Notes: generated by a model from the letters alone, not told the origin. DNA of 64,000 nt from Pseudomonas sp. DG56-2 (GCF_004803755.1 NZ_CP032311.1:1814501-1878500); one strand, 5' to 3'; shown: positions 9,778 to 19,891, counted from the first letter of the stretch. Numbers and translations are program-made.

Positions 9778-10788
9778 ATGAGTGCCAGCCTGCAAGGCTC
9801 CCTGATGGTGGACATCGCCGGTACCTGGCTGACCGCCGAAGATCGCCAGCTTTTGCGCCAGCCCGAAGTGGCGGGCTTGATCATTTTTGCCCGCAACATT
9901 GAATGCCCTCGCCAGGTACGCGAATTGGCGGCTTCGATCCGTGCCGTTCGCCCGGACCTGATTCTGGCAGTGGATCAGGAGGGTGGACGGGTCCAGCGCC
10001 TGCGCCAGGGCTTTGTAAGGCTGCCAGCCATGCGTGCGCTGGCCGACAATGACAATGCCGAGTACCTGGCCGAGCAATGCGGCTGGTTGATGGCCACTGA
10101 AGTGCTGGCTGTAGGCTTGGACTTGAGCTTTGCCCCGGTTTTGGATCTTGATCATCAGCGCAGTGCTGTAGTCGGCAGCCGCGCGTTCGAAGCTGATCCG
10201 CTGCGTGCAACCGCCCTGGCCGGCGCATTCATTCGGGGTATGAACGCCGCAGGCATGGCCGCATGTGGGAAGCACTTCCCCGGCCATGGTTGGGCTGAAG
10301 CGGACTCCCATGTTGCGATTCCCACCGACGAGCGCAGTCTGGAAGAGATCCGTGCTGTCGACCTGGTGCCTTTTGCCCGCCTCAGTGGCCAACTGGCTGC
10401 GGTGATGCCTGCGCATGTGATCTATCCACACGTCGACAGCCAGCCCGCAGGTTTCTCGCGGCGTTGGCTGCAGGACATCCTGCGCGGTGAACTGGGCTTT
10501 GACGGGGTGATCTTCAGTGATGACCTGTCGATGGCAGGCGCGCATGTCGTCGGCGATGCTGCCAGCCGTATCGAGGCTGCGTTGACTGCCGGTTGTGACA
10601 TGGGGCTGGTGTGCAACGACCGGGCAGCTGCTGAATTGGCGCTAACCGCTGCGCAGCGGTTGAAGGTCAAGCCCTCGCCACGTATTGCGCAGATGCGCGG
10701 GCAGGGTTTTGCACGTACTGACTATCGTCAGCAGCCGCGCTGGCTGGAAGCGCTCGGGGCGTTGAAAGAGGCTCAGTTGGTCGATTGA
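9778..10788 (+). CDS. nagZ: NagZ, beta-N-acetylhexosaminidase (peptidoglycan recycling)
   Basis: Cytoplasmic glycoside hydrolase family 3 enzyme that removes GlcNAc from GlcNAc-anhydroMurNAc-peptides. The product feeds cell-wall recycling and, in species that have it, AmpR-controlled beta-lactamase induction. The 336 residues are typical. The nucleophile region FSDDLSMAG and the His/Asp dyad loop KHFPGHG...ADSH (near residue 165) are present, as is VDQEGGRVQRL. It overlaps no other gene and is probably co-transcribed with the YkuD gene 10 bp upstream. Confidence 0.96.
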   Translation: MSASLQGSLMVDIAGTWLTAEDRQLLRQPEVAGLIIFARNIECPRQVRELAASIRAVRPDLILAVDQEGGRVQRLRQGFVRLPAMRALADNDNAEYLAEQCGWLMATEVLAVGLDLSFAPVLDLDHQRSAVVGSRAFEADPLRATALAGAFIRGMNAAGMAACGKHFPGHGWAEADSHVAIPTDERSLEEIRAVDLVPFARLSGQLAAVMPAHVIYPHVDSQPAGFSRRWLQDILRGELGFDGVIFSDDLSMAGAHVVGDAASRIEAALTAGCDMGLVCNDRAAAELALTAAQRLKVKPSPRIAQMRGQGFARTDYRQQPRWLEALGALKEAQLVD

Positions 10789-10803
10789 CCTCGCCGGGCA
10801 GGC

Positions 10804-10829
10804 CCCACTGGAAACACATTGCCAGTGGG
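10804..10829. terminator. Stem-loop between convergent nagZ and helicase genes
   Basis: An 8-bp inverted repeat CCCACTGG / CCAGTGGG with a 10-nt loop lies 16 bp after the nagZ stop and 20 bp before the helicase stop. It lacks a T-run and is a candidate bidirectional terminator. Confidence 0.45.
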
Positions 10830-10848
10830 CGTTAGCCCCGGCGGGGAT

Positions 10849-13800
10849 TCAGCCCGTTTTAGACCCCTTGTGCTTGCCAGGCAGTGGGGCAAACAAGGCA
10901 TCGATATCCTCTGCGGCCAAACGCCAGTCACCCGCCGTTCGCCCATCCAGCACGCCGGCCGCAAGCGCCGACTTCTCCTGCTGCAGTTGCTGGATTTTTT
11001 CTTCCACCGTGCCGCGGGTGATCAGTTTGTAGACGAACACCGGTTTTTCCTGGCCGATGCGATAGGCACGGTCGGTGGCCTGGTTCTCGGCTGCCGGATT
11101 CCACCATGGGTCGTAGTGAATGACGGTATCGGCCGCCGTGAGATTCAGGCCAACGCCACCCGCCTTGAGGCTGATCAGAAATATCTGCAATTGCCCACTT
11201 TGGAAATCTTGTACGGGCGCCCGACGGTCACGGGTCTCACCGGTCAGGAGTGCGTAGGCGATGTTGCGTTGCTGCAACTCTTGCTCGATCAACCTGAGCA
11301 TGCTGGTGAATTGCGAGAACAGCAGCACTCGCCGGCCTTCGGCGCGCAGCTCCTCAAGCATTTCCATCAGGCTGGCCAGTTTGCCCGAATGGGCGCCGCG
11401 CGCGGTTGTGGCCTCGCTGTTGATCAGGCGCAAGTCACAGCAGACCTGGCGTAGTTTGAGCAATGCCTCAAGGATGATGATCTGGCTACGGGCAACACCC
11501 TTGCGCGTGATTTCGTTGCGTACCTTTTGATCCATGGCCAGGCGCATGGTCTCGTAGACATCGCGTTGAGCGTCGCTAAGGTCGACCCAATGAATCATTT
11601 CGGTCTTGGCGGGCAGCTCCGTGGCAACTTGTTCCTTGGTGCGCCGGAGCAGGAAAGGCTTGATCCGGGCGTTGAGGTGCTGCAAGCGCTCCTCATTGCC
11701 CTGGCGCTCGATCGGTACGCGATAGTCGCGATTGAATGCTTTGGCGTCACCCAGCCAGCCAGGCAGCAGAAAGTGGAACAGCGACCACAGCTCACCCAGG
11801 TGATTCTCCAGGGGGGTGCCGCTCAAGCACAGACGTTGGCGTGCTTCAAGTTGACGCGCAGCTTGGGCCGCCTTGCTGTTCGGACTTTTGATGTACTGCG
11901 CTTCATCGAGAATCAGTACATGCAGCTTCAGATCCTTGAAGTGCTCCATGTCCTTGGGCAGCAACGCGTAAGTTGTAAGCAACAAATCATAGTCGTGCAA
12001 GTTGGCAAAGTGTTTGCGTCGGCCGACGCCTTGCAGTGCAAGCACTCGTAGGCCGGGAGCGAAGCGTGCGGCTTCGTCCTGCCAGTTGGGAATCAGGCTG
12101 GTGGGCATCACCACCATGGCGGGGCGGGTCAGGCGTCCGGCGTTTTTCTCGGTGAGTAGGTGGGCGAGGGTTTGCAGGGTCTTGCCCAGGCCCATGTCAT
12201 CGGCAAGGATGCCGCCGACTTCCAGTTCGCGCAGTGCCTGCATCCAGCTCAGGCCTTCAAGCTGGTATGTACGCAGCGTTGCATTGAGGCCGCTCGGGGC
12301 CGGCGCCGGTTGAAGGCGGATATCACGCAGGCGCTCGGCGAGGTTGCGTACCTGGGCGCCGCCTTGCCAGCTTAGCGGCAGGTCTTCCAGCGCATTGAGG
12401 CGGGTAGCATCCAGGGTGGGCAGGCGCAAGCTGGTGTCGCCTGGTTCGCGTAGGTAGAAGTCGCCTAGGGTCGCCAGTACGGGTTTGAGTCGGCCATAAG
12501 GCAGTGCCACTTGCAGGTTGCGGCGTACGTTGCCTGGCGGGCCAGGTAACTGCACCAGCAATTGTTCATCGTCTCGGCGCTTTTGCAAGTGCGCGGGATT
12601 GAGCAGTTCCGGATGACTGCGCAGTACGTTGAGAAGAATCGGCAACAGGCTCAGGCGCTCGCCATTGACCTCGATACCCAGTTCCAGGTCGAACCAGTCT
12701 CGCCCACCGGCTTCATCAATATGTGCGTACCAGTCATCCACCTGGGCGAGGTTGAAGGCGAAGTCGTCGGTGTACTCGATCTCCCATCCTTGTTCGCGCA
12801 ACAGCGGCAAATCATTGAGGATGAAGCGCAGCCAAGCACCCTCGGACGCCAATTCAAGCAAGTCGCCAGCGCTTTCGGGCAACGCTTTGCTCTGTCGTGT
12901 AGCCACCTTGAATCCCAACTTCGTCAACGTTTGGCGGATGTTGCCTTCGGCTTCGGTCTGGCGCTGGATGCGGTGACAAGTGCTGCCGTCGAGTTTGGTT
13001 ACGTCTTTGGCCTGGCGGCCGCTGGTGCGCACGCCGTCGTAGACAAAAGACAAGGCGGCTCGGTGCTGGTGCTGGCGCTGCATGCGACCTGATTGCGGCA
13101 CGTAGGCGCTGAACTCGTGACTGCCCAGGGTAAGGTGGGGTATGGGTGCAATGCCTTCGATGATCTTTTCGCTCAATGTTCTGGGGGTGGGGATCTGACG
13201 ATTGAGGGTCTGAATCCGATGGCTGAATTGTACTACCTGGCTTTCCGGTATGACCGGCGCGGAGGCGAGATATGAAGCAGTGATTTCGTCGTAGTCGTGG
13301 TTCAGGCTGCCAATCTGGTCCTGGGCTTGGTTTAGGTAATACAGTGGCTGCAGGGCCAGAACGTGCTCGATCAATGTGCCGTGGTTGTACCAGCAGCCCT
13401 TGTAGTAACCGTTATCCAGCTTGACCCAGCGAAACTCGCAGCTAAGCGGCGCTCCCCGTGTAACAGGGGAGAGACGCGGCGCGAGGACCAATCGTTCGGT
13501 AGACAGGGCCAGTTCAAGCAGGGCCGCGCCATCGGCGCCCTCAAGCGTTACGGTGCCGTTGAATGTGGCGCTTTGCGCACTGGCAACGATCAGGCGCAGG
13601 AACTTCGCATCACACTCCCGCAGGTATCGCGGCTTCAGGCGCAAAGGCTCTTCGGGGTGCAAGAGCGGCTTGAGCTCGGTGAGGCTGCCATCCTTCAGGC
13701 GGTTGCATTTGTATGGGGTGATGCAGGCCTTGCCACTTTCTGGCAAGTACAGCGCATAGATTAGTATGTGCCCATCCTCTTTCGAGGATTTGTCGGCGCC

Positions 13801-14184
13801 TGCTTCAACCTTGGCCAGCCTGTCGATCCAGTGTTCCAGTTGCGGGCTCAGTCCCGACACTTCGCCTGGCTGTGGTGCTTCGTCCGGTTCTTGCAGGTCC
13901 ATCACGTAATAGAGGACGGCAGCGCAATGCTTGCAATTCAAACCTACTGGGCAACTGCAGAATGTCTTCAGGAATGGCCCATTCTCGAGCTCATCCAATT
14001 CAATCCTCTGGGTGTAGACATTGCCAGCGGAACCGCGACAGGTTGAAGTGAGCCTCGTGTCTTTCAGCGATAGCAGCTTTACGCGGCCTTGCCCCGCATA
14101 TTCGGCGCCTCTTTCCAGCACCTGTGAGCGGAACGCTGACGTCCAGTCGTCATTTTCAACCAGTTGCCGCAGTTCTCTCCGCAT
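10849..14184 (-). CDS. SNF2-family ATPase/helicase with N-terminal SWIM zinc finger
   Basis: 1111-residue DEAD/DEAH-type SNF2 ATPase. A SWIM zinc finger (CSCPVGLNCKHC) lies near residue 83 and a large uncharacterised middle region follows. The SNF2 motor is complete: Walker A DDMGLGKT near residue 660, DEAQ box near 760, and helicase C-terminal motifs LLFSQFTSML and DPWWNP...RAYRIGQ near 1000-1040. Bacterial members are thought to remodel DNA-protein or RNA polymerase complexes (as RapA does), but the role of this SWIM-SNF2 class is not settled. It reads in the same direction as, and downstream of, csiV-like and mfd genes, with 4 bp separating it from the former. Confidence 0.93.
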   Translation of the reverse strand: MRRELRQLVENDDWTSAFRSQVLERGAEYAGQGRVKLLSLKDTRLTSTCRGSAGNVYTQRIELDELENGPFLKTFCSCPVGLNCKHCAAVLYYVMDLQEPDEAPQPGEVSGLSPQLEHWIDRLAKVEAGADKSSKEDGHILIYALYLPESGKACITPYKCNRLKDGSLTELKPLLHPEEPLRLKPRYLRECDAKFLRLIVASAQSATFNGTVTLEGADGAALLELALSTERLVLAPRLSPVTRGAPLSCEFRWVKLDNGYYKGCWYNHGTLIEHVLALQPLYYLNQAQDQIGSLNHDYDEITASYLASAPVIPESQVVQFSHRIQTLNRQIPTPRTLSEKIIEGIAPIPHLTLGSHEFSAYVPQSGRMQRQHQHRAALSFVYDGVRTSGRQAKDVTKLDGSTCHRIQRQTEAEGNIRQTLTKLGFKVATRQSKALPESAGDLLELASEGAWLRFILNDLPLLREQGWEIEYTDDFAFNLAQVDDWYAHIDEAGGRDWFDLELGIEVNGERLSLLPILLNVLRSHPELLNPAHLQKRRDDEQLLVQLPGPPGNVRRNLQVALPYGRLKPVLATLGDFYLREPGDTSLRLPTLDATRLNALEDLPLSWQGGAQVRNLAERLRDIRLQPAPAPSGLNATLRTYQLEGLSWMQALRELEVGGILADDMGLGKTLQTLAHLLTEKNAGRLTRPAMVVMPTSLIPNWQDEAARFAPGLRVLALQGVGRRKHFANLHDYDLLLTTYALLPKDMEHFKDLKLHVLILDEAQYIKSPNSKAAQAARQLEARQRLCLSGTPLENHLGELWSLFHFLLPGWLGDAKAFNRDYRVPIERQGNEERLQHLNARIKPFLLRRTKEQVATELPAKTEMIHWVDLSDAQRDVYETMRLAMDQKVRNEITRKGVARSQIIILEALLKLRQVCCDLRLINSEATTARGAHSGKLASLMEMLEELRAEGRRVLLFSQFTSMLRLIEQELQQRNIAYALLTGETRDRRAPVQDFQSGQLQIFLISLKAGGVGLNLTAADTVIHYDPWWNPAAENQATDRAYRIGQEKPVFVYKLITRGTVEEKIQQLQQEKSALAAGVLDGRTAGDWRLAAEDIDALFAPLPGKHKGSKTG

Positions 14185-14188
14185 CTGG

Positions 14189-14749
14189 TTATTGCTCCAT
14201 CAACTCCGGCGCTGGGCTGGGCATCCTCACCGGCCTGTTGGCAGTAACCTTGAGCAGCACGGCCAGGTGGCCGCCATCGAGAAAAGTCAGTTCTGCATTT
14301 TTTACCGTGCTGTTGCTCTGCTTGAGCTGTTCGCTCTGGACGACGGCGCCATTGCCGTCGAACTGATTGACCCAGACGTTGGCATCGACGGCGATGAAGC
14401 GATCTTCCTTAAGGCTCAGGTTGCCCTCGATCGGGAAGTGGCCGAATTGTTCCTTGCCGTCGGTGATGGCAACAATGCCGGTATCCTGTTTCCAGGCTTT
14501 GTGCAAAAGCACCGTGTATTGACTGTCCGCGGTCAGCTTCGCTGCTTCATCGGTCATTGCGGGTTTGCGCAGGTCGCCTTCGGCAAGGGCCTGGGCGCCG
14601 TTACTCCAGTCTTCTGGGGCAAACTGGCTGGTAATCGCTGGCACGGCGTTTTGCCGTACCAGAATCATTTCAACCTGATACTCCCCTTCAGCAAATGCGG
14701 CTGGGGCGAATAGCACCAGTAGCAGGGTCAGGCAGCGAATGGCACGCAT
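14189..14749 (-). CDS. CsiV-family periplasmic protein
   Basis: 186-residue protein with a clear Sec signal peptide (MRAIRCLTLLLVLFAPAAFA, cleavage about residue 20). The mature part begins GEYQVEMILVRQ, the start of the CsiV family. Vibrio CsiV is a peptidoglycan-binding partner needed for PBP1A/LpoA-dependent wall growth; whether that holds in Pseudomonas is not known. It sits 10 bp downstream of mfd and 4 bp upstream of the SNF2 gene, so all three are probably one transcript. Confidence 0.82.
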   Translation of the reverse strand: MRAIRCLTLLLVLFAPAAFAEGEYQVEMILVRQNAVPAITSQFAPEDWSNGAQALAEGDLRKPAMTDEAAKLTADSQYTVLLHKAWKQDTGIVAITDGKEQFGHFPIEGNLSLKEDRFIAVDANVWVNQFDGNGAVVQSEQLKQSNSTVKNAELTFLDGGHLAVLLKVTANRPVRMPSPAPELMEQ

Positions 14750-14759
14750 GGATCTTCCT

Positions 14760-17700
14760 TCACGCAGATTGTGGGGTCAGGCGCTCGAATAGCGCCTCAA
14801 GGTTGTTGAAGCGTTCTTCCGGGCGCTCCATCGGCACCATGAACTTGAACTGGGTGGCACCTTCGAACTTGTAGCGCTTGGGCTGGCTCTGGATCAGCTT
14901 GATCAATGCCATTGGGTCGACCGGCGTCTCGGCTTCGAATTCGATCTTGCCGCCGTTAGGGCCGGCGTCGACTTTCTTGATGCCAAGCTTTTCTGCCTGC
15001 AGCTTGAGCAAGGTCAGGCGTACCAGGTTTTTGGTTGGCTCGGGTAGCAGCCCGAAACGGTCGATCATCTCCACTTGCAGGTCTTTGAGGCCGTCCTCAT
15101 CCACCGCCGAGGCAATTCGCTTGTACAGAATCAGGCGCGCATGCACATCTGGGAGGTAATCTTCAGGAATCAGCGCGGGTAGGCGTAGATTGATTTCCGG
15201 GCCACCGCCCAACGGCTGGTCGAGGTTAGGCTGGGTACCCTTGCGGATGGCCTTGACCGCGCGCTCGAGCATTTCCATGTACAGGGTAAAACCGACCGCC
15301 TGGATTTGCCCGCTCTGGCCTTCGCCAAGTAGCTCGCCGGCGCCACGGATCTCCAGGTCGTTGGTGGCAAGGACGAAGCCTGCGCCCAAATCCTGGGTAT
15401 TGGCGATAGCCTCCAGGCGCTTCTCGGCATCTGGCGTGATTTGCTGGCGTGGCGGGGTCAGCAGGTAAGCGTATGCCTGGTGGTGACTGCGTCCGACCCG
15501 GCCACGCAACTGGTGCAACTGGGCCAGGCCGAACTTGTCGGCACGCTCGATGATGATGGTGTTGGCGCTCGGTACGTCGATACCGGTCTCGATAATGGTC
15601 GAGGCAATCAACACGTTGAAGCGCTTATGGTAGAAGTCGCTCATCACCTGTTCGAGTTCGCGTTCGCGCATCTGCCCGTGACCGATGCCAATGCGCGCCT
15701 CGGGTACCAGTTCAGCGAGGTCGGCGGCGCACTTCTCGATGCTTTTCACATCGTTGTGCAGATAGTAGACCTGGCCGCCGCGCAGCAGCTCGCGCAGCAG
15801 TGCTTCTTTGACGGTGCTCTTGTTCTGCTCCATGACAAAGGTACGCACCGACAACCGCCGAGCTGGCGGGGTGGCGATGATCGACAGGTCGCGCATGCCG
15901 GCCACGGCCATGTTCAGCGTACGCGGGATCGGTGTAGCCGTCAGGGTGAGGATGTCGACCTCGCTGCGCAGCGCCTTGAGCTGTTCTTTCTGGCGTACGC
16001 CAAAACGGTGCTCTTCGTCGATGATCACCAGGCCCAGGTCTTTGATCTTGACGTCGTCTTGCAGCAACTTGTGGGTGCCGATGACGATGTCGATCTTGCC
16101 TTCGGCGAGATCGGCGACGGCGCTGGCGATTTCTTTAGGTGACTTGAAGCGGCTCATTACTTCCACGGTGACAGGCCAGTCGGCAAAGCGGTCGCGGAAG
16201 CTGTTGTAGTGCTGTTGGGCGAGCAGGGTAGTCGGTACCAGGATTGCTACCTGGCGACCGCCGTGCACGGCGATGAAGGCGGCACGCATGGCAACTTCTG
16301 TCTTGCCGAAGCCCACATCGCCGCACACCAGGCGATCCATCGGCTTGGGCGCGAGCATGTCCTCGCGCACAGCTTCGATCGCGCTTTGCTGGTCGGGGGT
16401 TTCCTCGAAAGGAAAGCCGGCGCTGAACGTGGCGTAGTCGGCAGACGGATCGGCGAAGGCATACCCTTTGCGCGCGGCGCGGCGGGCATAAATGTCGAGC
16501 AGCTCGGCGGCCACGTCGCGCACCTGTTCGGCCGCTTTGCGCTTGGCTTTTTGCCAGGTTTCGGAGCCAAGCCGATGCAGCGGCGCCAGCGCGTCATCGC
16601 TACCGGTGTAACGAGCGATCAGGTGCAGGTTGGCCACCGGCACGTAGAGTTTGGCGCCCTCGGCGTACTCCAGGGTGAGAAATTCGGCGACCTGATTGTC
16701 GATTTCCAGGGTCGCCAGGCCCAGGTAGCGACCCACACCGTGATCGATGTGCACCACTGGCGCGCCTTCGCGCAGTTCGGTGAGGTTCTTGATGACGGCA
16801 TCGTTGCTGCCGTCGCTGCGTTTTTCCCGGCGTCGACGCTGCATGACCCGTTGCCCGAACAGCGGGCTTTCGGCGACCAGGGCAATGGCTGGATCTTCCA
16901 GCAGCAGGCCTTCATCGAGCGGGGCGATGGTAATTGCCAGGCGCTCTTTGCCGGCAACAAATGCACTCCAACTGTCGACGGTTTGCGGGCGCAGCTTCAG
17001 GCGCTCGAGGAGTTCGAGCAGCACTTCGCGACGGCCTGCCGACTCGGCAGTGAACAACACGCGGCCAGCGAACTGGTCGAGGAACGCTGATAACGCTGCC
17101 AACGGCTGGTGGGCCTTGGCTTCGATGGCAAGATTGGGCAGCGCTTGTGCCGGGAAGCGCTCGCGACCGACGCCGCTGTCGATGTCATCCTGGCTGGCGA
17201 CAACGCGTGGCCAGTTTTTCAGGCGGGCGAAACAATCCTCTACCGGCAGGAACAATTCGGCCGGTGGCAACAGGGGGCGCGACGGATCGATACGCCGCTC
17301 CTCGTAGCGGTTGCGCACATCGCTCCAGAAATGCTCGGCTGCCTGCTCGACGCCGGGCAGGGAAAATACCTGGGTGTCCTGGGGCAGGTAGTCGAACAGT
17401 GTCGAGGTGTCATCGAAAAACAGCGGCAGGTAATACTCGATACCGGCAGGGGTAATGCCGCTGGACAGGTCCTGGAAGATCGAGCAGCGGCGGAAGTCGA
17501 CGTCGAAGCGCTCACGAAAGCGAGCCTTGAAGCGAGTCACGGCATCTTTTTGCAGCGGAAACTCGCGCGCCGGCAACAAGCGCACCGACTCCACTTTGTC
17601 GATGGAGCGCTGGGTCTCCGGGTCGAAGGTCCGCAGGGTCTCGATCTCGTCGTCGAACAGATCGATCCGGTACGGCAGCTTGCTGCCCATTGGGAACAGA

Positions 17701-18209
17701 TCGATCAGTGCGCCGCGCACGGCGAATTCACCGTGTTCGTACACCGTATCGACACAGCGGTAACCGCTGGCTTCCAGACGTGTACGCATTTGCTCGACAT
17801 CGAGCTTCTGGCCGATGTCCAGCACCAGGCTGCTACCCAGCAGGAAGCGGGTCGGTGCCAGGCGGTGCAGGGCAGTGGTGATCGGCACCACGAGAATGCC
17901 GTGGTCAAGCTCCGGCAGCCGGTACAGGCTGGCAATCCGCTGAGAGATGATGTCCTGGTGCGGCGAGAACAGGTCGTAGGGCAGGGTTTCCCAGTCGGGG
18001 AACGGCAATACCGGCAGATCCGGCGCAAAAAAGCGCAACTCCTGCTCGAGCCGGTCAGCTGTTTGGCTGTCGGCGGTCAGAAGCAGGGTAAAGCGCTTGG
18101 CGGCGCTGGCAGCTTCGGCAATGGCCAGGCTCAGGGCAGCGCCCGGCAGATTGCCCCAGGTTTGTTTGCCGGCAGTGGCCGGCAGGTGCGGTAGACGCAG
18201 TACAGGCAC
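14760..18209 (-). CDS. mfd: Mfd, transcription-repair coupling factor
   Basis: ATP-dependent DNA translocase that removes stalled RNA polymerase and recruits UvrA. The 1149 residues are full length. Seen: the UvrB-like N-terminal module, the RNA-polymerase-interacting CarD-like/Tudor segment (HIDHGVGRYLGLATLEI, about 500-560), and a RecG-like motor with Walker A CGDVGFGKTEVA near residue 631 and DEEHRFG near 730. The TRG motif region (RGRVGRS, GAGELLGEGQSG) and a C-terminal TRCF domain follow. It is the first gene of a probable mfd-csiV-SNF2 run. Confidence 0.98.
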   Translation of the reverse strand: MPVLRLPHLPATAGKQTWGNLPGAALSLAIAEAASAAKRFTLLLTADSQTADRLEQELRFFAPDLPVLPFPDWETLPYDLFSPHQDIISQRIASLYRLPELDHGILVVPITTALHRLAPTRFLLGSSLVLDIGQKLDVEQMRTRLEASGYRCVDTVYEHGEFAVRGALIDLFPMGSKLPYRIDLFDDEIETLRTFDPETQRSIDKVESVRLLPAREFPLQKDAVTRFKARFRERFDVDFRRCSIFQDLSSGITPAGIEYYLPLFFDDTSTLFDYLPQDTQVFSLPGVEQAAEHFWSDVRNRYEERRIDPSRPLLPPAELFLPVEDCFARLKNWPRVVASQDDIDSGVGRERFPAQALPNLAIEAKAHQPLAALSAFLDQFAGRVLFTAESAGRREVLLELLERLKLRPQTVDSWSAFVAGKERLAITIAPLDEGLLLEDPAIALVAESPLFGQRVMQRRRREKRSDGSNDAVIKNLTELREGAPVVHIDHGVGRYLGLATLEIDNQVAEFLTLEYAEGAKLYVPVANLHLIARYTGSDDALAPLHRLGSETWQKAKRKAAEQVRDVAAELLDIYARRAARKGYAFADPSADYATFSAGFPFEETPDQQSAIEAVREDMLAPKPMDRLVCGDVGFGKTEVAMRAAFIAVHGGRQVAILVPTTLLAQQHYNSFRDRFADWPVTVEVMSRFKSPKEIASAVADLAEGKIDIVIGTHKLLQDDVKIKDLGLVIIDEEHRFGVRQKEQLKALRSEVDILTLTATPIPRTLNMAVAGMRDLSIIATPPARRLSVRTFVMEQNKSTVKEALLRELLRGGQVYYLHNDVKSIEKCAADLAELVPEARIGIGHGQMRERELEQVMSDFYHKRFNVLIASTIIETGIDVPSANTIIIERADKFGLAQLHQLRGRVGRSHHQAYAYLLTPPRQQITPDAEKRLEAIANTQDLGAGFVLATNDLEIRGAGELLGEGQSGQIQAVGFTLYMEMLERAVKAIRKGTQPNLDQPLGGGPEINLRLPALIPEDYLPDVHARLILYKRIASAVDEDGLKDLQVEMIDRFGLLPEPTKNLVRLTLLKLQAEKLGIKKVDAGPNGGKIEFEAETPVDPMALIKLIQSQPKRYKFEGATQFKFMVPMERPEERFNNLEALFERLTPQSA

Positions 18210-18393
18210 GGGAGGTCGAGCTCCAAGCGTTACGACAAAGACGACAATTGTACCGGTGACGAGCCCGTGCTGTCAGGTTTGCGCAGGCTAAATCCATGTA
18301 GTGACGCATCGGCGACAGGCGCTCATTGCTCGATGGGCTGCGGGGCGTCATAATGTAGCCCCTTTTTTCTGTCCCTACATGTGGAAGGTTCCC

Positions 18394-19842
18394 GTGACTC
18401 AGAAGCCCGACCAGTGTCTTGGTGAGTGGATTGATCGTGAAGCACTTGCAGAAGCGATGATCCCGCTTATCGGTCAGCTCTACCGCAATAACAATGTGGT
18501 GAGCTCGATCTATGGCCGCAGCCTGATCAACCGCTCGGTGATCTCGATCCTCAAAGCGCATCGCTTTGCTCGTCATCGCCAAACCGACGAAACCGAACTC
18601 TCTGTCCACGAGACATTCCCGCTGCTCAAGGCCATGAGTGAGCTGAAACTGGGTGCCGCTTCGGTCGACCTGGGCAAGCTGGCCAACAAATTCAAGCAAG
18701 AAGGCAACGGCCGCAGCGCCGAGCAGTTCGTGCGTGAAGAAATGGCCGATGTGGTTGGCCAGCAGAATGCTTCGGCGCGCAAAGGCACCGACGTCGTGCT
18801 GTACGGCTTCGGTCGTATCGGCCGTCTGCTGGCGCGCATCCTGATCGAAAAAACCGGTGGTGGCGACGGTCTGCGTCTGCGTGCCATCGTCGTGCGCAAA
18901 GGCGCCGAAAACGATCTGGTCAAGCGTGCCAGCCTGTTGCGTCGTGACTCGGTTCACGGCCCGTTCGATGGCACCATCACCATCGATGAAGAACACAACA
19001 CCATCACCGCCAACGGCAACCTGATCCAGGTTATCTACGCCAAGAGCCCGAGCGAAGTCGACTACACCCAGTACGGCATCGAAAACGCTCTGATCGTCGA
19101 CAACACCGGTGTATGGCGTGATGCCGACGGCCTGGGCCAGCACCTGGCTTGCCCTGGCGCTGCTCGCGTAATCCTCACTGCCCCTGGCAAAGGCGCACTG
19201 AAGAACATCGTGCACGGTATCAACCACGGTGAAATCAACGCTGACGACAAGATCATCTCGGCCGCTTCCTGCACCACCAACGCTATCGTGCCGGTGCTGA
19301 AAGCTGTCAATGACAAGTACGGCATCGTCAACGGCCACGTCGAAACCGTTCACTCGTTCACCAACGACCAGAACCTGATCGACAACTTCCACAAGGGCAG
19401 CCGTCGTGGCCGCGCCGCGCCGCTGAACATGGTTATCACCGAGACGGGTGCAGCCACTGCAGCTGCCAAGGCGTTGCCTGTGCTCAAGGGCAAGCTGACC
19501 GGTAACGCGATTCGTGTTCCAACGCCGAACGTGTCGATGGCCATCCTGAACCTGAACCTGGAAAAGGCCACCAGCCGCGAAGAAATCAACGAGTACCTGC
19601 GCCAGATGGCCATGCACTCGGATCTGCACAAGCAGATCGACTACGTCAGCTCGCAGGAAGTGGTTTCCACTGACTTCGTTGGCTCGCGTCACGCCGGTGT
19701 GGTCGATGCCGAAGCTACCATCTGCAACGATAATCGCGTTGTCCTGTACGTCTGGTACGACAACGAATTCGGTTACAGCTGCCAGGTCGTGCGTGTAATG
19801 GAAGACATGGCCGGTGTAAACCCGCCAGCTTTCCCACGCTAA
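18394..19842 (+). CDS. gap: Glyceraldehyde-3-phosphate dehydrogenase with N-terminal extension
   Basis: 482-residue GAPDH-like enzyme. The catalytic core runs from the Rossmann motif VLYGFGRIGRL (near residue 133) through the catalytic cysteine in SAASCTTNAI (Cys293) to WYDNEFGYSCQ. About 130 extra N-terminal residues (a helical domain starting TQKPDQCLGEWIDREAL) distinguish it from the classic 330-residue enzyme. This long form is a known second GAPDH of pseudomonads, likely gluconeogenic, though that is inference here. The GTG start at 18394 is chosen because GGAAGG lies 6 bp upstream; an in-frame ATG at 18379 lacks a Shine-Dalgarno. It is divergent from mfd. Confidence 0.92.
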   Translation: MTQKPDQCLGEWIDREALAEAMIPLIGQLYRNNNVVSSIYGRSLINRSVISILKAHRFARHRQTDETELSVHETFPLLKAMSELKLGAASVDLGKLANKFKQEGNGRSAEQFVREEMADVVGQQNASARKGTDVVLYGFGRIGRLLARILIEKTGGGDGLRLRAIVVRKGAENDLVKRASLLRRDSVHGPFDGTITIDEEHNTITANGNLIQVIYAKSPSEVDYTQYGIENALIVDNTGVWRDADGLGQHLACPGAARVILTAPGKGALKNIVHGINHGEINADDKIISAASCTTNAIVPVLKAVNDKYGIVNGHVETVHSFTNDQNLIDNFHKGSRRGRAAPLNMVITETGAATAAAKALPVLKGKLTGNAIRVPTPNVSMAILNLNLEKATSREEINEYLRQMAMHSDLHKQIDYVSSQEVVSTDFVGSRHAGVVDAEATICNDNRVVLYVWYDNEFGYSCQVVRVMEDMAGVNPPAFPR

Positions 19843-19862
19843 GCTTGTCTTGGTCGTGAAAG

Positions 19863-19891
19863 ACGGGAACCTTAGGGTTCCCGTTTTTTTT
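19863..19891 (+). terminator. Intrinsic terminator after the GAPDH gene
   Basis: A 9-bp stem ACGGGAACC / GGTTCCCGT with loop TTAG and an eight-T run, 20 bp after the stop codon. Confidence 0.9.
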
